In this document: in pieces, positions 23,168 to 32,365 of the stretch
Numbering within the stretch: the stretch's first letter is position 1
How the letters are laid out: each line of letters starts with the position of its first letter
Virus record (IMG/VR): IMGVR_UViG_3300028840_003297
Coordinates: 1 to 43,144 of that record
Source of the DNA: a virus
Direction: 5' to 3' (one strand)
DNA length: 43,144 bases
Program-made: the position numbers and the translations under genes
The notes under the pieces: generated by a model
The model's database searches: none
What the model was told of the DNA's origin: nothing
Seen by the model: only the letters and a program-made list of their open reading frames with translations

Positions 23168-24079
23168 TTATGCGACAGCTTCTTCCTCTTGCGGAGGCAA
23201 TCTTGATGGCAAATCTATATTTTTAGTTTCTTTTGCAAATTGAGATTTCAAGAATGTCATTGCCGTACGTCCCTGATTAAGTAGCTTGTTAATGTTGCTG
23301 ATATCTGATTGCTGCCCTAGAATCGCATCAAATTGTGCTAGGGTCCTAGCTGCTGCAGGAACTTTACTGAAGCCGGGACCAAACTGTCGACGCAAACGGC
23401 GGACTAGTTGCATACGCCCTAATGCATTTGGTTCAACTCCCTTGACGGCTGATTCGCGCACATCTTTTTCTACGAAGTTAGCGAACACTTTACCAAAGTT
23501 AGCTTGTAGTGCTGCTCTGGCATTCTTTAGTAAACTTTGCCTGGTTTCTATTTGCTGTGCGAATGATGTGGTAACGGGGTCGGCATCTCCTGCACGTTCA
23601 ATATTGAGTCCTACATTAAAATTGATATCGCCGAATTTATCGAGGCGTTGCTGGAAAGCATCTCGATCTTTCATCACATCGGCAGTCATGACATCATGAA
23701 ATACTCGTTCATCTACACCAGTATGAAGTTGGAACATCTGTTGGGCGCTATGGGGACTAACGCCTGATTTTGTCATGAGGTTTTTCAAGAACATGATTGC
23801 TTTACTGCGTTCTGGGCCACTAGTGAATTCTCTATTTTCGTGGAGGAAATCTTTTGCGGCAGTAAGTTCACCTTGTGAAATTTTGCCCTTGTGGAAACCT
23901 GCATTGATTGCAGTCATTACAGGTTGCATAGCAGCAGCACCAAGCTTAAAGCGTTGAATCTTTTCACCTGTTGGACGACCTTTGCGTAGGACAGGATCGA
24001 ATTCACCAAATTGTTGTGCCTCTTCAATCTGGGCACCTAAATCAAACGGCGTTAAATTTATATTACCTCGAAGTCCCAT
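23168..24079 (-). CDS. Virion-associated helical protein (303 aa)
   Basis: A 303-aa helical protein without membrane or signal segments. Residues 95-150 include KSGVSPHSAQQMFQLHTGVDERVFHD; residues 220-255 include RLRRQFGPGFSKVPAAARTLAQFDAIL, similar in phrase to a segment of the 282-aa ejection protein. It lies between the anchor-type tail fibre and the GNAT-like gene. Probable internal or tail structural component; exact role unknown. Confidence 0.55.
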   Translation of the reverse strand: MGLRGNINLTPFDLGAQIEEAQQFGEFDPVLRKGRPTGEKIQRFKLGAAAMQPVMTAINAGFHKGKISQGELTAAKDFLHENREFTSGPERSKAIMFLKNLMTKSGVSPHSAQQMFQLHTGVDERVFHDVMTADVMKDRDAFQQRLDKFGDINFNVGLNIERAGDADPVTTSFAQQIETRQSLLKNARAALQANFGKVFANFVEKDVRESAVKGVEPNALGRMQLVRRLRRQFGPGFSKVPAAARTLAQFDAILGQQSDISNINKLLNQGRTAMTFLKSQFAKETKNIDLPSRLPPQEEEAVA

Positions 24080-24118
24080 CAGTTCCCCTTACGTGTAGAA
24101 CCAAATATTCTAGTCCTA

Positions 24119-26104
24119 TTAGTGCCAAGATTGACTGTACATGGCACCTTCATAAACATAATAACTGCATTTATGTAGCCCAACACTATATTTGCTTTCT
24201 TTAGTTAAATATATAGCATTTTTACCAGTAACATCCATATTATTAGTATTCACAGTCTCCCAATAAAGATCATTATTCCCACTACCTCCATGATCATCTA
24301 TTGCCATAGCTACTGATACAGTACATGCACCTGCTGTCTGATTAGTTATTCCAGTTTGACCATCATGACGTATAATAGTTCTACCGTCAGCAGGAAACCA
24401 ATAACGTAAATATGCTTCTTCAGTAAATGTAGCTGCAGTAAAATTGCCATAACCTCCAACCAAATATTCTGCCGGTGGCATTGTAATTCCATTAATAGCT
24501 TGAGAACCATATACATTATCTGCAGATGAACTTACAAGTGATGCAATTGTTGTATCGGAACTTATAGTATTTGTTATTGCAATATCATCAAGATTACCAG
24601 TAGCTGTATTAACTGCTATTGGCGGGGTTGCTGAAGCATTATCATAACTTACATATTCCCACAAACTCGGAATATTAGAACCTGCAGCTGCATTATTATC
24701 GCCAAATTCTATATTATCATTCGCAGTAGCATCATTTCCACTTGACGTAAAAGATCCACGATGTACACCATCAATATAAAGTTCATATGTAGGGTTAGGA
24801 GTACCAGTAGTCGTTATTCTATATACATGATAATTTCCTGTATCCACAGTAATCTTATATGCAGCTACAGGATCACCAAATGTAAGAAACCCAGGTAAAA
24901 ATCCTATTGTAAATGATCTATTCAAATCAGTATCACGAGCACTAATAAAACAAGCAGCTGCTGTACTAGGAGGAAATGTGCCAGCATCAAGATCTAACTT
25001 CATTTTAAAATCAAGTGTAAATCCCGCATTAAAATCAACACCTGGAGCTGCCCCACGATTATATACAAGTGTTTGCACTCCTGTACAATTAATAGTCAAT
25101 ACACCATTTGCAACACTTCCTGCACCTGCAGTACCCGTTGTGCCCCAAGCAGAAGCTGCTTCATTATCGGGAGTTACACTCATTGCAGAAAAATGTGTCC
25201 AGGTTGGATCGTTTCGTTTGGCACCGAAAAACCACACGCCCCCATCTCCCGGGTTGATATCAATGTCCTGGGCGGTAAGCTGTGTGCCTTCTTCAGTGCC
25301 ATTAAATTCCATTTCCAAAAGATCTGTACTTGCCCCACTGTGGTCATTACAACGCCACTTAGTAGTCACAAGATTAAAGTTAGCATCTGACGCACGAGAT
25401 GAAGAACCAGCTACAGTCTTGACTACTTTAGTAACTTCTGTAGCTGCTGTACGTTCTGTAATACGAGACGTAAGATAACCAGAACTATCTAAGAATACTT
25501 CCATCCCTAATAAAGGATTAAAAGCAATATAATCATTAGAAAACAAATTTCTAAAATGAGTACTAAATGTTCCTATATATCGTTGATTATATATACCAGG
25601 ATAAGCAAGTACATTACCAGAACCTGTTATGTAACTATAGTCACCAAACTTTTTGTTGGTAGCATCAAAATCAGCTGCAACAACATCTGCAGTTATCCTA
25701 CTTAATGCATTAATAATTGAACCACGAGTTATAGTATCGCGATATGGTCCAGTAGTTCCTTCAGCCTGACCTTCTTGCCCATCAAATGGTAAATACATTG
25801 CCAAGTTTCCGGGATTGGAACTTAGTGTTGTGTCACCTGCATCATACCAATTGGTTTTATCTACGATACGCTTGATAACGAATCTAATGCGCTCTAGTTC
25901 CCCTGCAAGTGAAGTTGCTAGGGACTCAGTGCCTGTTGCACCGGGGTCGGTGGTAGTTTGCATTTGAGCTGCATTGGTTGAATAGTCGTCCATTTGGTCA
26001 GGGACGAAGTTGGTAATGATATTGTTAAATTCGGCATTGAGATCTACCGCATCTAACTCTTCGCCTTGAAGCCAGTTTTTGATTCGTGAAAATAATCCAG
26101 CCAT
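24119..26104 (-). CDS. Tail appendage/fibre with podovirus-type N-terminal anchor
   Basis: A 661-aa fibre. Residues 1-85 match the particle-binding start of podovirus fibres: LFSRIKNWLQGEELDAVDLNAEFNNIITN, a QMQTTTDPGATGTESLA segment and AGELERIRFVIKRI. From about residue 100 (LAMYLPFDGQEG) a beta-rich, Thr/Asn/Gly-rich region resembles concanavalin/laminin-G-like lectin folds, including a second block near 330-480 (NGVLTINCTG, DGVHRGSFTSS), so cell-surface carbohydrate binding is likely. The C-terminus ends YVYEGAMYSQSWH. Unlike the plus-strand fibres it is in the late operon with the nozzle, so it is probably the one directly bound to the tail. Confidence 0.78.
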   Translation of the reverse strand: MAGLFSRIKNWLQGEELDAVDLNAEFNNIITNFVPDQMDDYSTNAAQMQTTTDPGATGTESLATSLAGELERIRFVIKRIVDKTNWYDAGDTTLSSNPGNLAMYLPFDGQEGQAEGTTGPYRDTITRGSIINALSRITADVVAADFDATNKKFGDYSYITGSGNVLAYPGIYNQRYIGTFSTHFRNLFSNDYIAFNPLLGMEVFLDSSGYLTSRITERTAATEVTKVVKTVAGSSSRASDANFNLVTTKWRCNDHSGASTDLLEMEFNGTEEGTQLTAQDIDINPGDGGVWFFGAKRNDPTWTHFSAMSVTPDNEAASAWGTTGTAGAGSVANGVLTINCTGVQTLVYNRGAAPGVDFNAGFTLDFKMKLDLDAGTFPPSTAAACFISARDTDLNRSFTIGFLPGFLTFGDPVAAYKITVDTGNYHVYRITTTGTPNPTYELYIDGVHRGSFTSSGNDATANDNIEFGDNNAAAGSNIPSLWEYVSYDNASATPPIAVNTATGNLDDIAITNTISSDTTIASLVSSSADNVYGSQAINGITMPPAEYLVGGYGNFTAATFTEEAYLRYWFPADGRTIIRHDGQTGITNQTAGACTVSVAMAIDDHGGSGNNDLYWETVNTNNMDVTGKNAIYLTKESKYSVGLHKCSYYVYEGAMYSQSWH

Positions 26105-26114
26105 TTCTTGCTCC

Positions 26115-27725
26115 CTAGTTGACGACTACCTGTCGTTCGTCCCCTAATCTAAAACTTACTAGTATTGATGATATATTAATATTTTGATCTAATCCACCTT
26201 GAGTGAATTGAAAACTAATGCGTTTCCCGCTGCCGCGAAGTCGGACACGCCTAGAAACGAGCTCAGTACCACGCATCTTGTCGCCCAGAACAAACGTTCT
26301 AGATGCAGGTATGTCAGGACCTCCCAATACTTTACCGAGGCTCATTTCGACATTCTTAGTCTCCACGCTATCCCCATCTATAAAATATTCTACAGCTAAA
26401 TCCCATTTCCCTTCTGGTTTAAACACAACTTCCAGAAAGTCAAAGTGCTTGTCTTTTTGGGCCATGCTAGGATCTACGAAATTGAAATCCATATGAGGGG
26501 TCTGAAACTTAGCTGTATAAGCTGTGCCCCCTACATTACGATCCTCAATATCAGTAACGAAAACATAGCCATCAGTAGTACCATACATGGGTACAAATAT
26601 TCCATTAGCACCTTTCCGTAACGCCATACAGTTGGGATTGTCTTTGGTCATAAAAACAGCACGAGGGTTCTGTGCAAGATTATAATCTATCACTAGAAGC
26701 CTATCGTTACTGCTGCCGGCCGTAGACCTATATGTAAAAAGTGCTTGTTTTTGTTCTTCAAAATAAATGGAATGCTGTTGAGGAATACCACTTGTAGAGG
26801 TGTTATTTCTGATGAATTGTTCAATCCTAAGTAAATTCAACAAATCACCACTTTCAACATCACCAAAAGCATCCACAGCTTTAAGCGACGTAATTGATCC
26901 AGTGACGTTACCTACAAACATATCATCCAGTGCTTGCAGTGTTCCGTGCGCACTACTAACACCAAATGTTGCAGAAAGTTTTGCAAAATACCAATTAGCT
27001 GCACTGGTATCTTGATCGATCAGATAATAAACTCCAGTAGGTTCTTTCACTATAAATAGACGGCCTTTATATACGAAACCTGCAATAAGACCGTTACCTT
27101 CACCAGGGAACACTGAAAATGTTGCACTTGCACCCCCACTAAAATCCTGATGATCAGTAGAGTCACTCATATAAACACGGTGAGGGTCATTGGTGTTACC
27201 GAATGCAAATAATCTAGATCTATGTAGAACTCCTGCAGTAGGGAAGTTACTTGCCCAATCTGCAGCTGGCCCAGAGATAGTAGTTAAATCTGTAGCATCT
27301 CCATCCAGAAACTGGAGTTGTCGGGATCCAGAGAATATGAATAGTTTTCTATTGTCACTGGCACTTTCTAGACCACCAGCTACAATTTTAAGTTGGTTGT
27401 TGACGTTACCTAACTCTGTGTCAAATGCAGTGTTGGCTGTGAAGGTGCCGTCACCTGTGTCACGATATACTTTACCATCTTGAGTTACTGCTATTAGACG
27501 TTGTTGGGTTGCTGTTGGAAACCAATCATAGATTCCCATAATAGCTGCTGGCAGTGCAACTGAATTGAACTTGCTACTGCCTGGAGCTTTTTGTGCTTCC
27601 AAACTAGAGATAGATATATTTTCAGCTTGAATGAGATTTTGTGGGGGAATTGCTAACTGTGAGTCGTCAGTCCTAAGTCCCCCTTGGCCCATAGGAATTT
27701 GTACTGTTGTACCTGTATAAGTCAT
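26115..27725 (-). CDS. Tail nozzle/stopper protein (beta-propeller-like)
   Basis: A 536-aa beta-rich protein. The start (IPMGQGGLRTDDSQLAIPPQNLIQAENISI) and the repeated strands with Gly-Asp turns (FPTATQQRLIAVTQDGKVYRDTGDGTF; SRLFAFGNTNDPHRVYMSDSTD; FVYKGRLFIVKEPTGVYYL) are characteristic of podovirus tail nozzle proteins (T7 gp12/P22 gp10 functional class). Located between connector and fibre genes as expected. The start overlaps the connector stop by one base. Confidence 0.75.
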   Translation of the reverse strand: MTYTGTTVQIPMGQGGLRTDDSQLAIPPQNLIQAENISISSLEAQKAPGSSKFNSVALPAAIMGIYDWFPTATQQRLIAVTQDGKVYRDTGDGTFTANTAFDTELGNVNNQLKIVAGGLESASDNRKLFIFSGSRQLQFLDGDATDLTTISGPAADWASNFPTAGVLHRSRLFAFGNTNDPHRVYMSDSTDHQDFSGGASATFSVFPGEGNGLIAGFVYKGRLFIVKEPTGVYYLIDQDTSAANWYFAKLSATFGVSSAHGTLQALDDMFVGNVTGSITSLKAVDAFGDVESGDLLNLLRIEQFIRNNTSTSGIPQQHSIYFEEQKQALFTYRSTAGSSNDRLLVIDYNLAQNPRAVFMTKDNPNCMALRKGANGIFVPMYGTTDGYVFVTDIEDRNVGGTAYTAKFQTPHMDFNFVDPSMAQKDKHFDFLEVVFKPEGKWDLAVEYFIDGDSVETKNVEMSLGKVLGGPDIPASRTFVLGDKMRGTELVSRRVRLRGSGKRISFQFTQGGLDQNINISSILVSFRLGDERQVVVN

Positions 27726-29359
27726 TAGTCATTCACAACCAATCCTGAAGTCGTCCTAACTAATCCCCTCGTCGTAATAGATCTAACCATGTCCCTTCTC
27801 GGAATAACTCTACCCATATATTTAGCCGTTTGAACTTTCTCTTTGCGATCGGCACTTAGAAGTGCTTGCAGAGAACTCTGGGCAAGTTGAAGATATTGAG
27901 GTGCTCTGGCATCACTTTTATCTAGCATTAGATAGTAAGTGGCACCATATTCTAATATCTTTCTATGTTCACGTGGAAGTACCGGTATATCGTTATCTGA
28001 GTCCACTAATGGCACTGGCATCTGGATATAATCTATCTCGACTCGTGTTTGTTTGTCGGGATAAGTATTAAATCGTGCTTTAAGTCTACCTGTTAGTGGT
28101 TCCTCATCTAATATTGTGAACCTTGTAGGATTAGATTCACTGATCTCACTTAGAGGATATCCATGTGCAAAAGAACGTGTCTCCAAATAAAATATCTGTC
28201 TGTCACTGTCGTCATCTAATGTCTGACCCTTATGAAGTACAAACGGATCAATGAGACGCAAAATAGGATTTACACTAAGTTCAGCAGTATAAGTATATGT
28301 ATCTTCATAATCATACTGTTGAAATCCCATAACCTTGGCAGCCGATTTAAGTGAATTAGTGCCGCTAGAGAACGTAAGATTAAATGTCTCTGCAGCAGTA
28401 CCATTAGCAACAACCATCTTACGAAGCACAGTATCATACGAACAAGAAAATGATCCTGTAGTAGCTTCACTACCAGCGTCTAACTGGGTATCTAGTTCTG
28501 TTGCTAGAGATGCAGCATCATAATTGCCAACTGTTATAGTTGCTGTACGTTCAGTTTCTGCCTGAACATTTGCTATTGTTCCTGCAGCCTGACTAGCACC
28601 ATTTGTAATTACAACACCAGTTACTGCAACTACTTCTCCTGGGTCGGCACCATTGATGGTAATTTCCCTGGCACCAGTTACAGTAGCTGAACCAACTTCA
28701 GCAAAATCCGTCTGGATCTGCGAAGCTAGTGCAGTCATTGAAGTACTATGATCTGTAATGAATTCCACTGTAGTCATTGCAGTACCATTAATACTCAAAT
28801 CAATATCATTGTCAGTAACTATGTCAGCATCAAATGTTAGAGTTTGAATTTTACGGAGCCTGAAATCAATCTTGTTATTTGAAGTATCAATGTTAATCAG
28901 ATCGGAGAAGATCTCATAGTCAAGCTTGAATGCTTTATAACTTAGAGCTGCCCCGGTATCGCCTGTGTATGCAGCATCAAGAGTAAAAGAAGTGTTAGAA
29001 GCAGTATGAGCAGCAATTTTAAAAACTTCGCTTCGTCCATCAGCTTTTATATGCCAATCTGCCAAGGAGTCTGTCGGAGCAGAAGAGAATGTCCCTGACG
29101 TTGAGCCGTTAGTAAGTGAAATTGTTCCTGTTGTATGTTTAGGCTCCAATGTTATAACAATTGGACGATTTGCGCGCGCCCAGTAAAAATCTTCACCAAT
29201 CTCAATACCAAATTCACTTCCCCCAGCAATAACCGATTGATACACCGAATTAACGTATTTAAGTGCAGAACTGTCAAAATCGGAAGTACCATCAGTCAGT
29301 TCTCCAACTCTATCAAGTGCCCCGTCGACCAGGTCTTTCGTAGATAAAAAGTTTGCCAT
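27725..29359 (-). CDS. Head-tail adaptor / tail tube-type protein with domain insertion
   Basis: A 544-aa protein. The ends carry the adaptor features: STKDLVDGALDRVGELTDG and YVNSVYQSVIAGG at the start, and RARFNTYPDKQTRVEIDYIQMPVPL, LPREHRKILEYGATYYLMLDKSDARAPQY near the end, similar to podovirus gp11/gp4-type connectors. Residues about 185-330 form a long beta-rich Thr/Ala insertion (ATVTGAREITINGADPGEVV) not needed for the connector core and probably exposed as a decoration. It is roughly twice the size of typical connectors, which the insertion explains. Confidence 0.72.
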   Translation of the reverse strand: MANFLSTKDLVDGALDRVGELTDGTSDFDSSALKYVNSVYQSVIAGGSEFGIEIGEDFYWARANRPIVITLEPKHTTGTISLTNGSTSGTFSSAPTDSLADWHIKADGRSEVFKIAAHTASNTSFTLDAAYTGDTGAALSYKAFKLDYEIFSDLINIDTSNNKIDFRLRKIQTLTFDADIVTDNDIDLSINGTAMTTVEFITDHSTSMTALASQIQTDFAEVGSATVTGAREITINGADPGEVVAVTGVVITNGASQAAGTIANVQAETERTATITVGNYDAASLATELDTQLDAGSEATTGSFSCSYDTVLRKMVVANGTAAETFNLTFSSGTNSLKSAAKVMGFQQYDYEDTYTYTAELSVNPILRLIDPFVLHKGQTLDDDSDRQIFYLETRSFAHGYPLSEISESNPTRFTILDEEPLTGRLKARFNTYPDKQTRVEIDYIQMPVPLVDSDNDIPVLPREHRKILEYGATYYLMLDKSDARAPQYLQLAQSSLQALLSADRKEKVQTAKYMGRVIPRRDMVRSITTRGLVRTTSGLVVND

Positions 29360-29361
29360 AT

Positions 29362-30126
29362 TTATCTCGACTTATATACGACTCTGACAATATTCCCAGC
29401 ATTCGCAGTCCCAAAGTAAGGGATAATTCCCTCAGTTGATTCAAGTAGATGACAACCAGGTTCCATTCCGCCAACATTAGGCACAGTCCATTTGTATGTA
29501 CCATTGTCAGCTAAAGCTTCTGTGAACGCTAAAAATCTACCAATCCAAATCGCATCACATTGAACAGCCTGTGAAGTTGCTGTAGTTGCAACAACTTTAA
29601 TTGAATACATGTCACTATCGCCACCAACAGCAGCAGTAGTACCTGCAACCCAATCATGAGGAGGAATAAAAACATGATAAAGATCAGTAGCCGTATACGC
29701 AGAAATAGTTTCAACTGTAGTCAACGATGTATAAGCAGTCCCATTATAATACTCAATCGTATAGACAGGAGATCCACCTTCAGCCTGTGAAATAGTAAGT
29801 CCTATCAAACTAAAAAGATCTTTACACTGGATTAAATATCCATCATTAACAGTCGTACTAATAAGGTCAACAGTAGTTCCAGCTTGAATGTCGTCAGTAA
29901 AATCTACATAGTCTGGAGTTGCAGAAACATCAATATTTCCAGCTTTCCAAAATGCAGGAGTATCACCGTACCTGACACCAATTCCAGCATCTATAGCACC
30001 ACCACTACGATTAAAAATTTCAGCTTCGAAGATCTCGAATTGTAGGCCCGTCCCCGGGCTTAGAACTTTTGTCTTGCCCTTTTCGTTGTAGCCCCTCATG
30101 ATCGACTGTAGTGCTTGGCTTGACAT
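29362..30126 (-). CDS. Structural protein, capsid/tail associated (254 aa)
   Basis: A 254-aa beta-rich protein. ATG 30126 is chosen because AAGGAG lies 7 nt upstream; an ATG 18 nt earlier is inside that ribosome site. Its early part (GLQFEIFEAEIFNRSGGAIDAG) overlaps the preceding gene by 107 nt. The rest has strand-turn repeats (VDFTDDIQAGTTVDLISTTV; GWPVYTIEYYNGTAYTSL-like) and ends YFGTANAGNIVRVVYKSR. Such proteins near capsid genes often are head decoration or tail-side structural proteins; function is inferred from location and composition. Confidence 0.58.
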   Translation of the reverse strand: MSSQALQSIMRGYNEKGKTKVLSPGTGLQFEIFEAEIFNRSGGAIDAGIGVRYGDTPAFWKAGNIDVSATPDYVDFTDDIQAGTTVDLISTTVNDGYLIQCKDLFSLIGLTISQAEGGSPVYTIEYYNGTAYTSLTTVETISAYTATDLYHVFIPPHDWVAGTTAAVGGDSDMYSIKVVATTATSQAVQCDAIWIGRFLAFTEALADNGTYKWTVPNVGGMEPGCHLLESTEGIIPYFGTANAGNIVRVVYKSR

Positions 30127-30391
30127 CTTTTTTCTCCTTAACATCAGCCTTTACAGCTGTTTTTTGTTTTACGACATCTAATTTTGCCTTAGCAGTCTCT
30201 AGAAGCTGTTCTGCTTCTTTCAACTCCCAACTAGGGTCCACTGGCGTACCATCTTCAAAATAATGCTTGCCATCTTTAATGAAGATTGTAGGTTGATGCT
30301 GTTTAAAAATGGCTCGATAAGGAGTCACTTTCAGAATGCGTCCAGTTTTCGGATCTCTATGATGCGTTTTTAAAAGTTCTGTTCTATCCAC
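30020..30391 (-). CDS. Hypothetical late protein with charged coiled-coil tail (123 aa)
   Basis: A 123-aa protein from GTG 30391, with the ribosome site AGGGAG 6 nt upstream. Residues 1-52 are a basic beta-type domain (HHRDPKTGRILKVTPYRAIF, IFIKDGKHYFEDGTPVDP). Residues 53-100 are a charged helix (KEAEQLLETAKAKLDVVKQK). The last 35 residues overlap the next gene in another frame for 107 nt. The hairpin at 30404-30423 directly precedes its ribosome site. No family recognised. Confidence 0.55.
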   Translation of the reverse strand: MDRTELLKTHHRDPKTGRILKVTPYRAIFKQHQPTIFIKDGKHYFEDGTPVDPSWELKEAEQLLETAKAKLDVVKQKTAVKADVKEKKDVKPSTTVDHEGLQRKGQDKSSKPGDGPTIRDLRS

Positions 30392-30403
30392 AATAATCTC
30401 CCT

Positions 30404-30423
30404 GAGATGTACAAGAACATCTC
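30404..30423 (-). other. Intergenic hairpin (7-bp stem) between two late genes
   Basis: Perfect inverted repeat GAGATGT (30404-30410) / ACATCTC (30417-30423) with a 6-base loop, between the 119-aa gene and the 123-aa gene. On the late mRNA it sits just upstream of the ribosome site AGGGAG. There is no U run after it, so mRNA processing, stabilisation or partial attenuation is likelier than termination. Confidence 0.5.
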
Positions 30424-30443
30424 CTCCAAGAAAAAGAGTTAAA

Positions 30444-30803
30444 CTACCAACCGTCTACATCAACACGTAAAGTCGTAGCAGCCGGGGCAACAGTATTAGC
30501 TACTTCAATCAAAGCGGCATCTGTACCCGAGCTCAGTTCAGCATAGTACATGAGCAACTTCTCAGTACTTAAATCATACTTATAAAGATAACCATCCGTA
30601 GCTGACGGTTCACTAAAATTGAGCTTCTTAATCACATTAGGTGTTCCAAATTTAGCTTTAGCCATTGGAACTCCACCCGTGGGATAAGTAAGTGCTCCAT
30701 CACCAAATGCTACATCAAACGAATTCGATTTATTACCAGAACCCGCTGAAATAGACTGGTCAACTACGGTATAGGTAACGTCACTTGCAGCAAGTGCAGT
30801 CAT
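30444..30803 (-). CDS. Probable head decoration/structural protein (119 aa)
   Basis: A 119-aa beta-rich protein with ribosome site AAGGAG 7 nt before ATG. Features: SISAGSGNKSNSFDVAFGDGALTY and VPMAKAKFGTPNVIKKLNF. No enzyme motif. It is flanked on both sides by perfect hairpins, which suggests its transcript level is set separately from the capsid gene upstream. Role as a head-surface or minor capsid protein is inferred from position two genes after the major capsid. Confidence 0.6.
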   Translation of the reverse strand: MTALAASDVTYTVVDQSISAGSGNKSNSFDVAFGDGALTYPTGGVPMAKAKFGTPNVIKKLNFSEPSATDGYLYKYDLSTEKLLMYYAELSSGTDAALIEVANTVAPAATTLRVDVDGW

Positions 30804-30825
30804 ATTAAATCTCCTTGCAATATGT

Positions 30826-30845
30826 GGGGGTCACTAAGGACCCCC
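30826..30845 (-). other. Strong hairpin downstream of capsid/decoration genes (attenuator candidate)
   Basis: Perfect 7-bp GC-rich inverted repeat GGGGGTC (30826-30832) / GACCCCC (30839-30845) with a 6-base loop. On the leftward mRNA it follows the 153-aa gene and is followed by ACATATTGC rather than U residues, so it may be a partial terminator, or a 3' stabiliser giving higher mRNA levels of the capsid segment. Confidence 0.6.
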
Positions 30846-30857
30846 TTATTAATAACA

Positions 30858-31319
30858 TTACGCACTTTCAATTAGTTCAGTATTGTTTCCATGGTACTCA
30901 GGATCTGGATCAACTTGTATTGACCAGAAACCTATACCAGTTGGAGTTCCAACACCAACAGTATGAGAAATCTCAAGACTGTCACCAACAGCAAAATCTT
31001 CTTCAAGATCTACAAATACTGTCGTGCCAATAGCAGTTCCACTAGGAACAGTTATTGTCGCAATAACTTCTTCGTCAGTTGCTGAAAGAGGTGTAGGTCG
31101 CTTAGTGAAAATTACTGTTGGAGCGGTAGTTGTACCACTTACAGCTTCACCAACGGCCGTAAATTGAACGCGCTTAACTGTGCAGTCTTTTATGCATAGC
31201 ATTTCGCCATGATCCGCACTTGAAGCACCAATATCCATCTCTTTCAATACACCAGCATCTGTCGTAGCTAGTGGAATGTTAGGGATGAAATAGGGTCCAC
31301 CTGATTCTGGATATGCCAT
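30858..31319 (-). CDS. Probable capsid decoration protein (153 aa)
   Basis: A 153-aa beta-rich protein directly after the capsid gene. It contains LATTDAGVLKEMDIGASS, VKRVQFTAVGEAVSG and a turn-rich TITVPSGTAIGTTVFVDLEEDFAVGDSLE segment typical of small phage head decoration or cement proteins. Good ribosome site (AGGAG, AATAATT then ATG 31319). Ends at the strong hairpin. Assignment by position and fold-type, not by a diagnostic motif. Confidence 0.6.
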   Translation of the reverse strand: MAYPESGGPYFIPNIPLATTDAGVLKEMDIGASSADHGEMLCIKDCTVKRVQFTAVGEAVSGTTTAPTVIFTKRPTPLSATDEEVIATITVPSGTAIGTTVFVDLEEDFAVGDSLEISHTVGVGTPTGIGFWSIQVDPDPEYHGNNTELIESA

Positions 31320-31348
31320 AATTATTCTCCTTTATTCATTTCCCGTAA

Positions 31349-32296
31349 TTATGAACTTGTTACGTGGACTATTCGAGCTTCACCAGCTGTCGCTGTGTCC
31401 CAAATAATTCCAAATTCTAAAACACCATACCATGCTACCGAACGTGCGCGACCGAAATCTTGAGGCATTCCAACACGAAGCTCAGGATCTACAGCAACTG
31501 CCATAGCAGCAGCATCTCGACCGAAGAATACACATTCACCTAACACAGAACCAGTTCCCTTAGTTCCACTTAGTGCATTTGAATGGTTAACTTCTACGAA
31601 ACGAATATTTTCGATTCGTCCAATTTCACCATTGTACTTAGCAGATGGATCTGTATATTTTTTCCAATCTTGCCATGCGGGATCACTTAACAGACCACGC
31701 TTAGCTTTCGTAGCTATAAGTGCAACATAGTCATCACCTTCATAAGGAGGGCAATGCAAAGTTGAGAACAAATAGTCACGAATCTGCTCAACGTGATAAA
31801 CGTTTAAGTTTACAGTTGCAGCAGTAGAAGCAGTACCGTCAGTGTCCATAGTCAAGGCAGCGATTCCAGTTGGAATAGCTTTTACTTGTGCAGCTTTGAA
31901 AGCAGCAGACGCAGAAGTATCAAGAGTCAATTTCATTTGGTCTCTCAACTTCTGTTGAATGATGTTTTCAAGGTTAATGTGACCAAGATCTTCAGCTAGT
32001 GAAGTGAAAGGAACTGATCGACCATATTCACTTACAGTTACGCTAACAGTAGTGATAGTAAGGTCATCTTCAGGAATCCTTTGGTTCTCAGTCAGTTTTC
32101 CACTCGTCGGTTCACTTACGTTTGCTATACGAGTGATTGTCACGTTTTCACCTGTGCCGCGTCCGTAACCAGGTTCGGGTCTTACAAATTGCATGAACTT
32201 TGTCTCAGCGATGGCAGCCATTCGTAGCTGAGAACTTAAAGCATGGTTTTTGTAAACACCGCTGGGCGCGTCGAAGGTCCATGTTTGAAGTGCCAT
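31349..32296 (-). CDS. Major capsid protein, N4-gp56-like
   Basis: A 315-aa HK97-fold capsid protein. Diagnostic parts for the N4-gp56 group: LSSQLRMAAIAETKFMQFV, GRGTGENVTITRI, LTITTVSVTVSEYGRSVPFT, then LRDQMKLTLDTSASAAF and a C-terminal GECVFFGRDAAAMAVAVDPE and SVAWYGVLEFGIIWD. The protein forms the icosahedral head and is preceded by a scaffold gene. Strong ribosome site GGGGAGAG. A 69-bp leader with a hairpin and palindromes lies upstream. Confidence 0.85.
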   Translation of the reverse strand: MALQTWTFDAPSGVYKNHALSSQLRMAAIAETKFMQFVRPEPGYGRGTGENVTITRIANVSEPTSGKLTENQRIPEDDLTITTVSVTVSEYGRSVPFTSLAEDLGHINLENIIQQKLRDQMKLTLDTSASAAFKAAQVKAIPTGIAALTMDTDGTASTAATVNLNVYHVEQIRDYLFSTLHCPPYEGDDYVALIATKAKRGLLSDPAWQDWKKYTDPSAKYNGEIGRIENIRFVEVNHSNALSGTKGTGSVLGECVFFGRDAAAMAVAVDPELRVGMPQDFGRARSVAWYGVLEFGIIWDTATAGEARIVHVTSS

Positions 32297-32333
32297 GTGT
32301 TCTCTCCCCTTTGCTCAGTGTTTGTTAACAAGC

Positions 32334-32354
32334 CTTAAGGTCTGCTACCTAAAG
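32334..32354 (-). other. Hairpin in the capsid-gene leader
   Basis: CTTAAGGT (32334-32341) and ACCTAAAG (32347-32354) pair with one A-A mismatch around a 5-base loop, in the gap between scaffold stop and capsid start. Just downstream on the mRNA is the palindrome TTGTTAACAA. Candidate leader structure for high capsid expression or RNA processing. Confidence 0.4.
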
Positions 32355-32365
32355 CCACTTCTATA

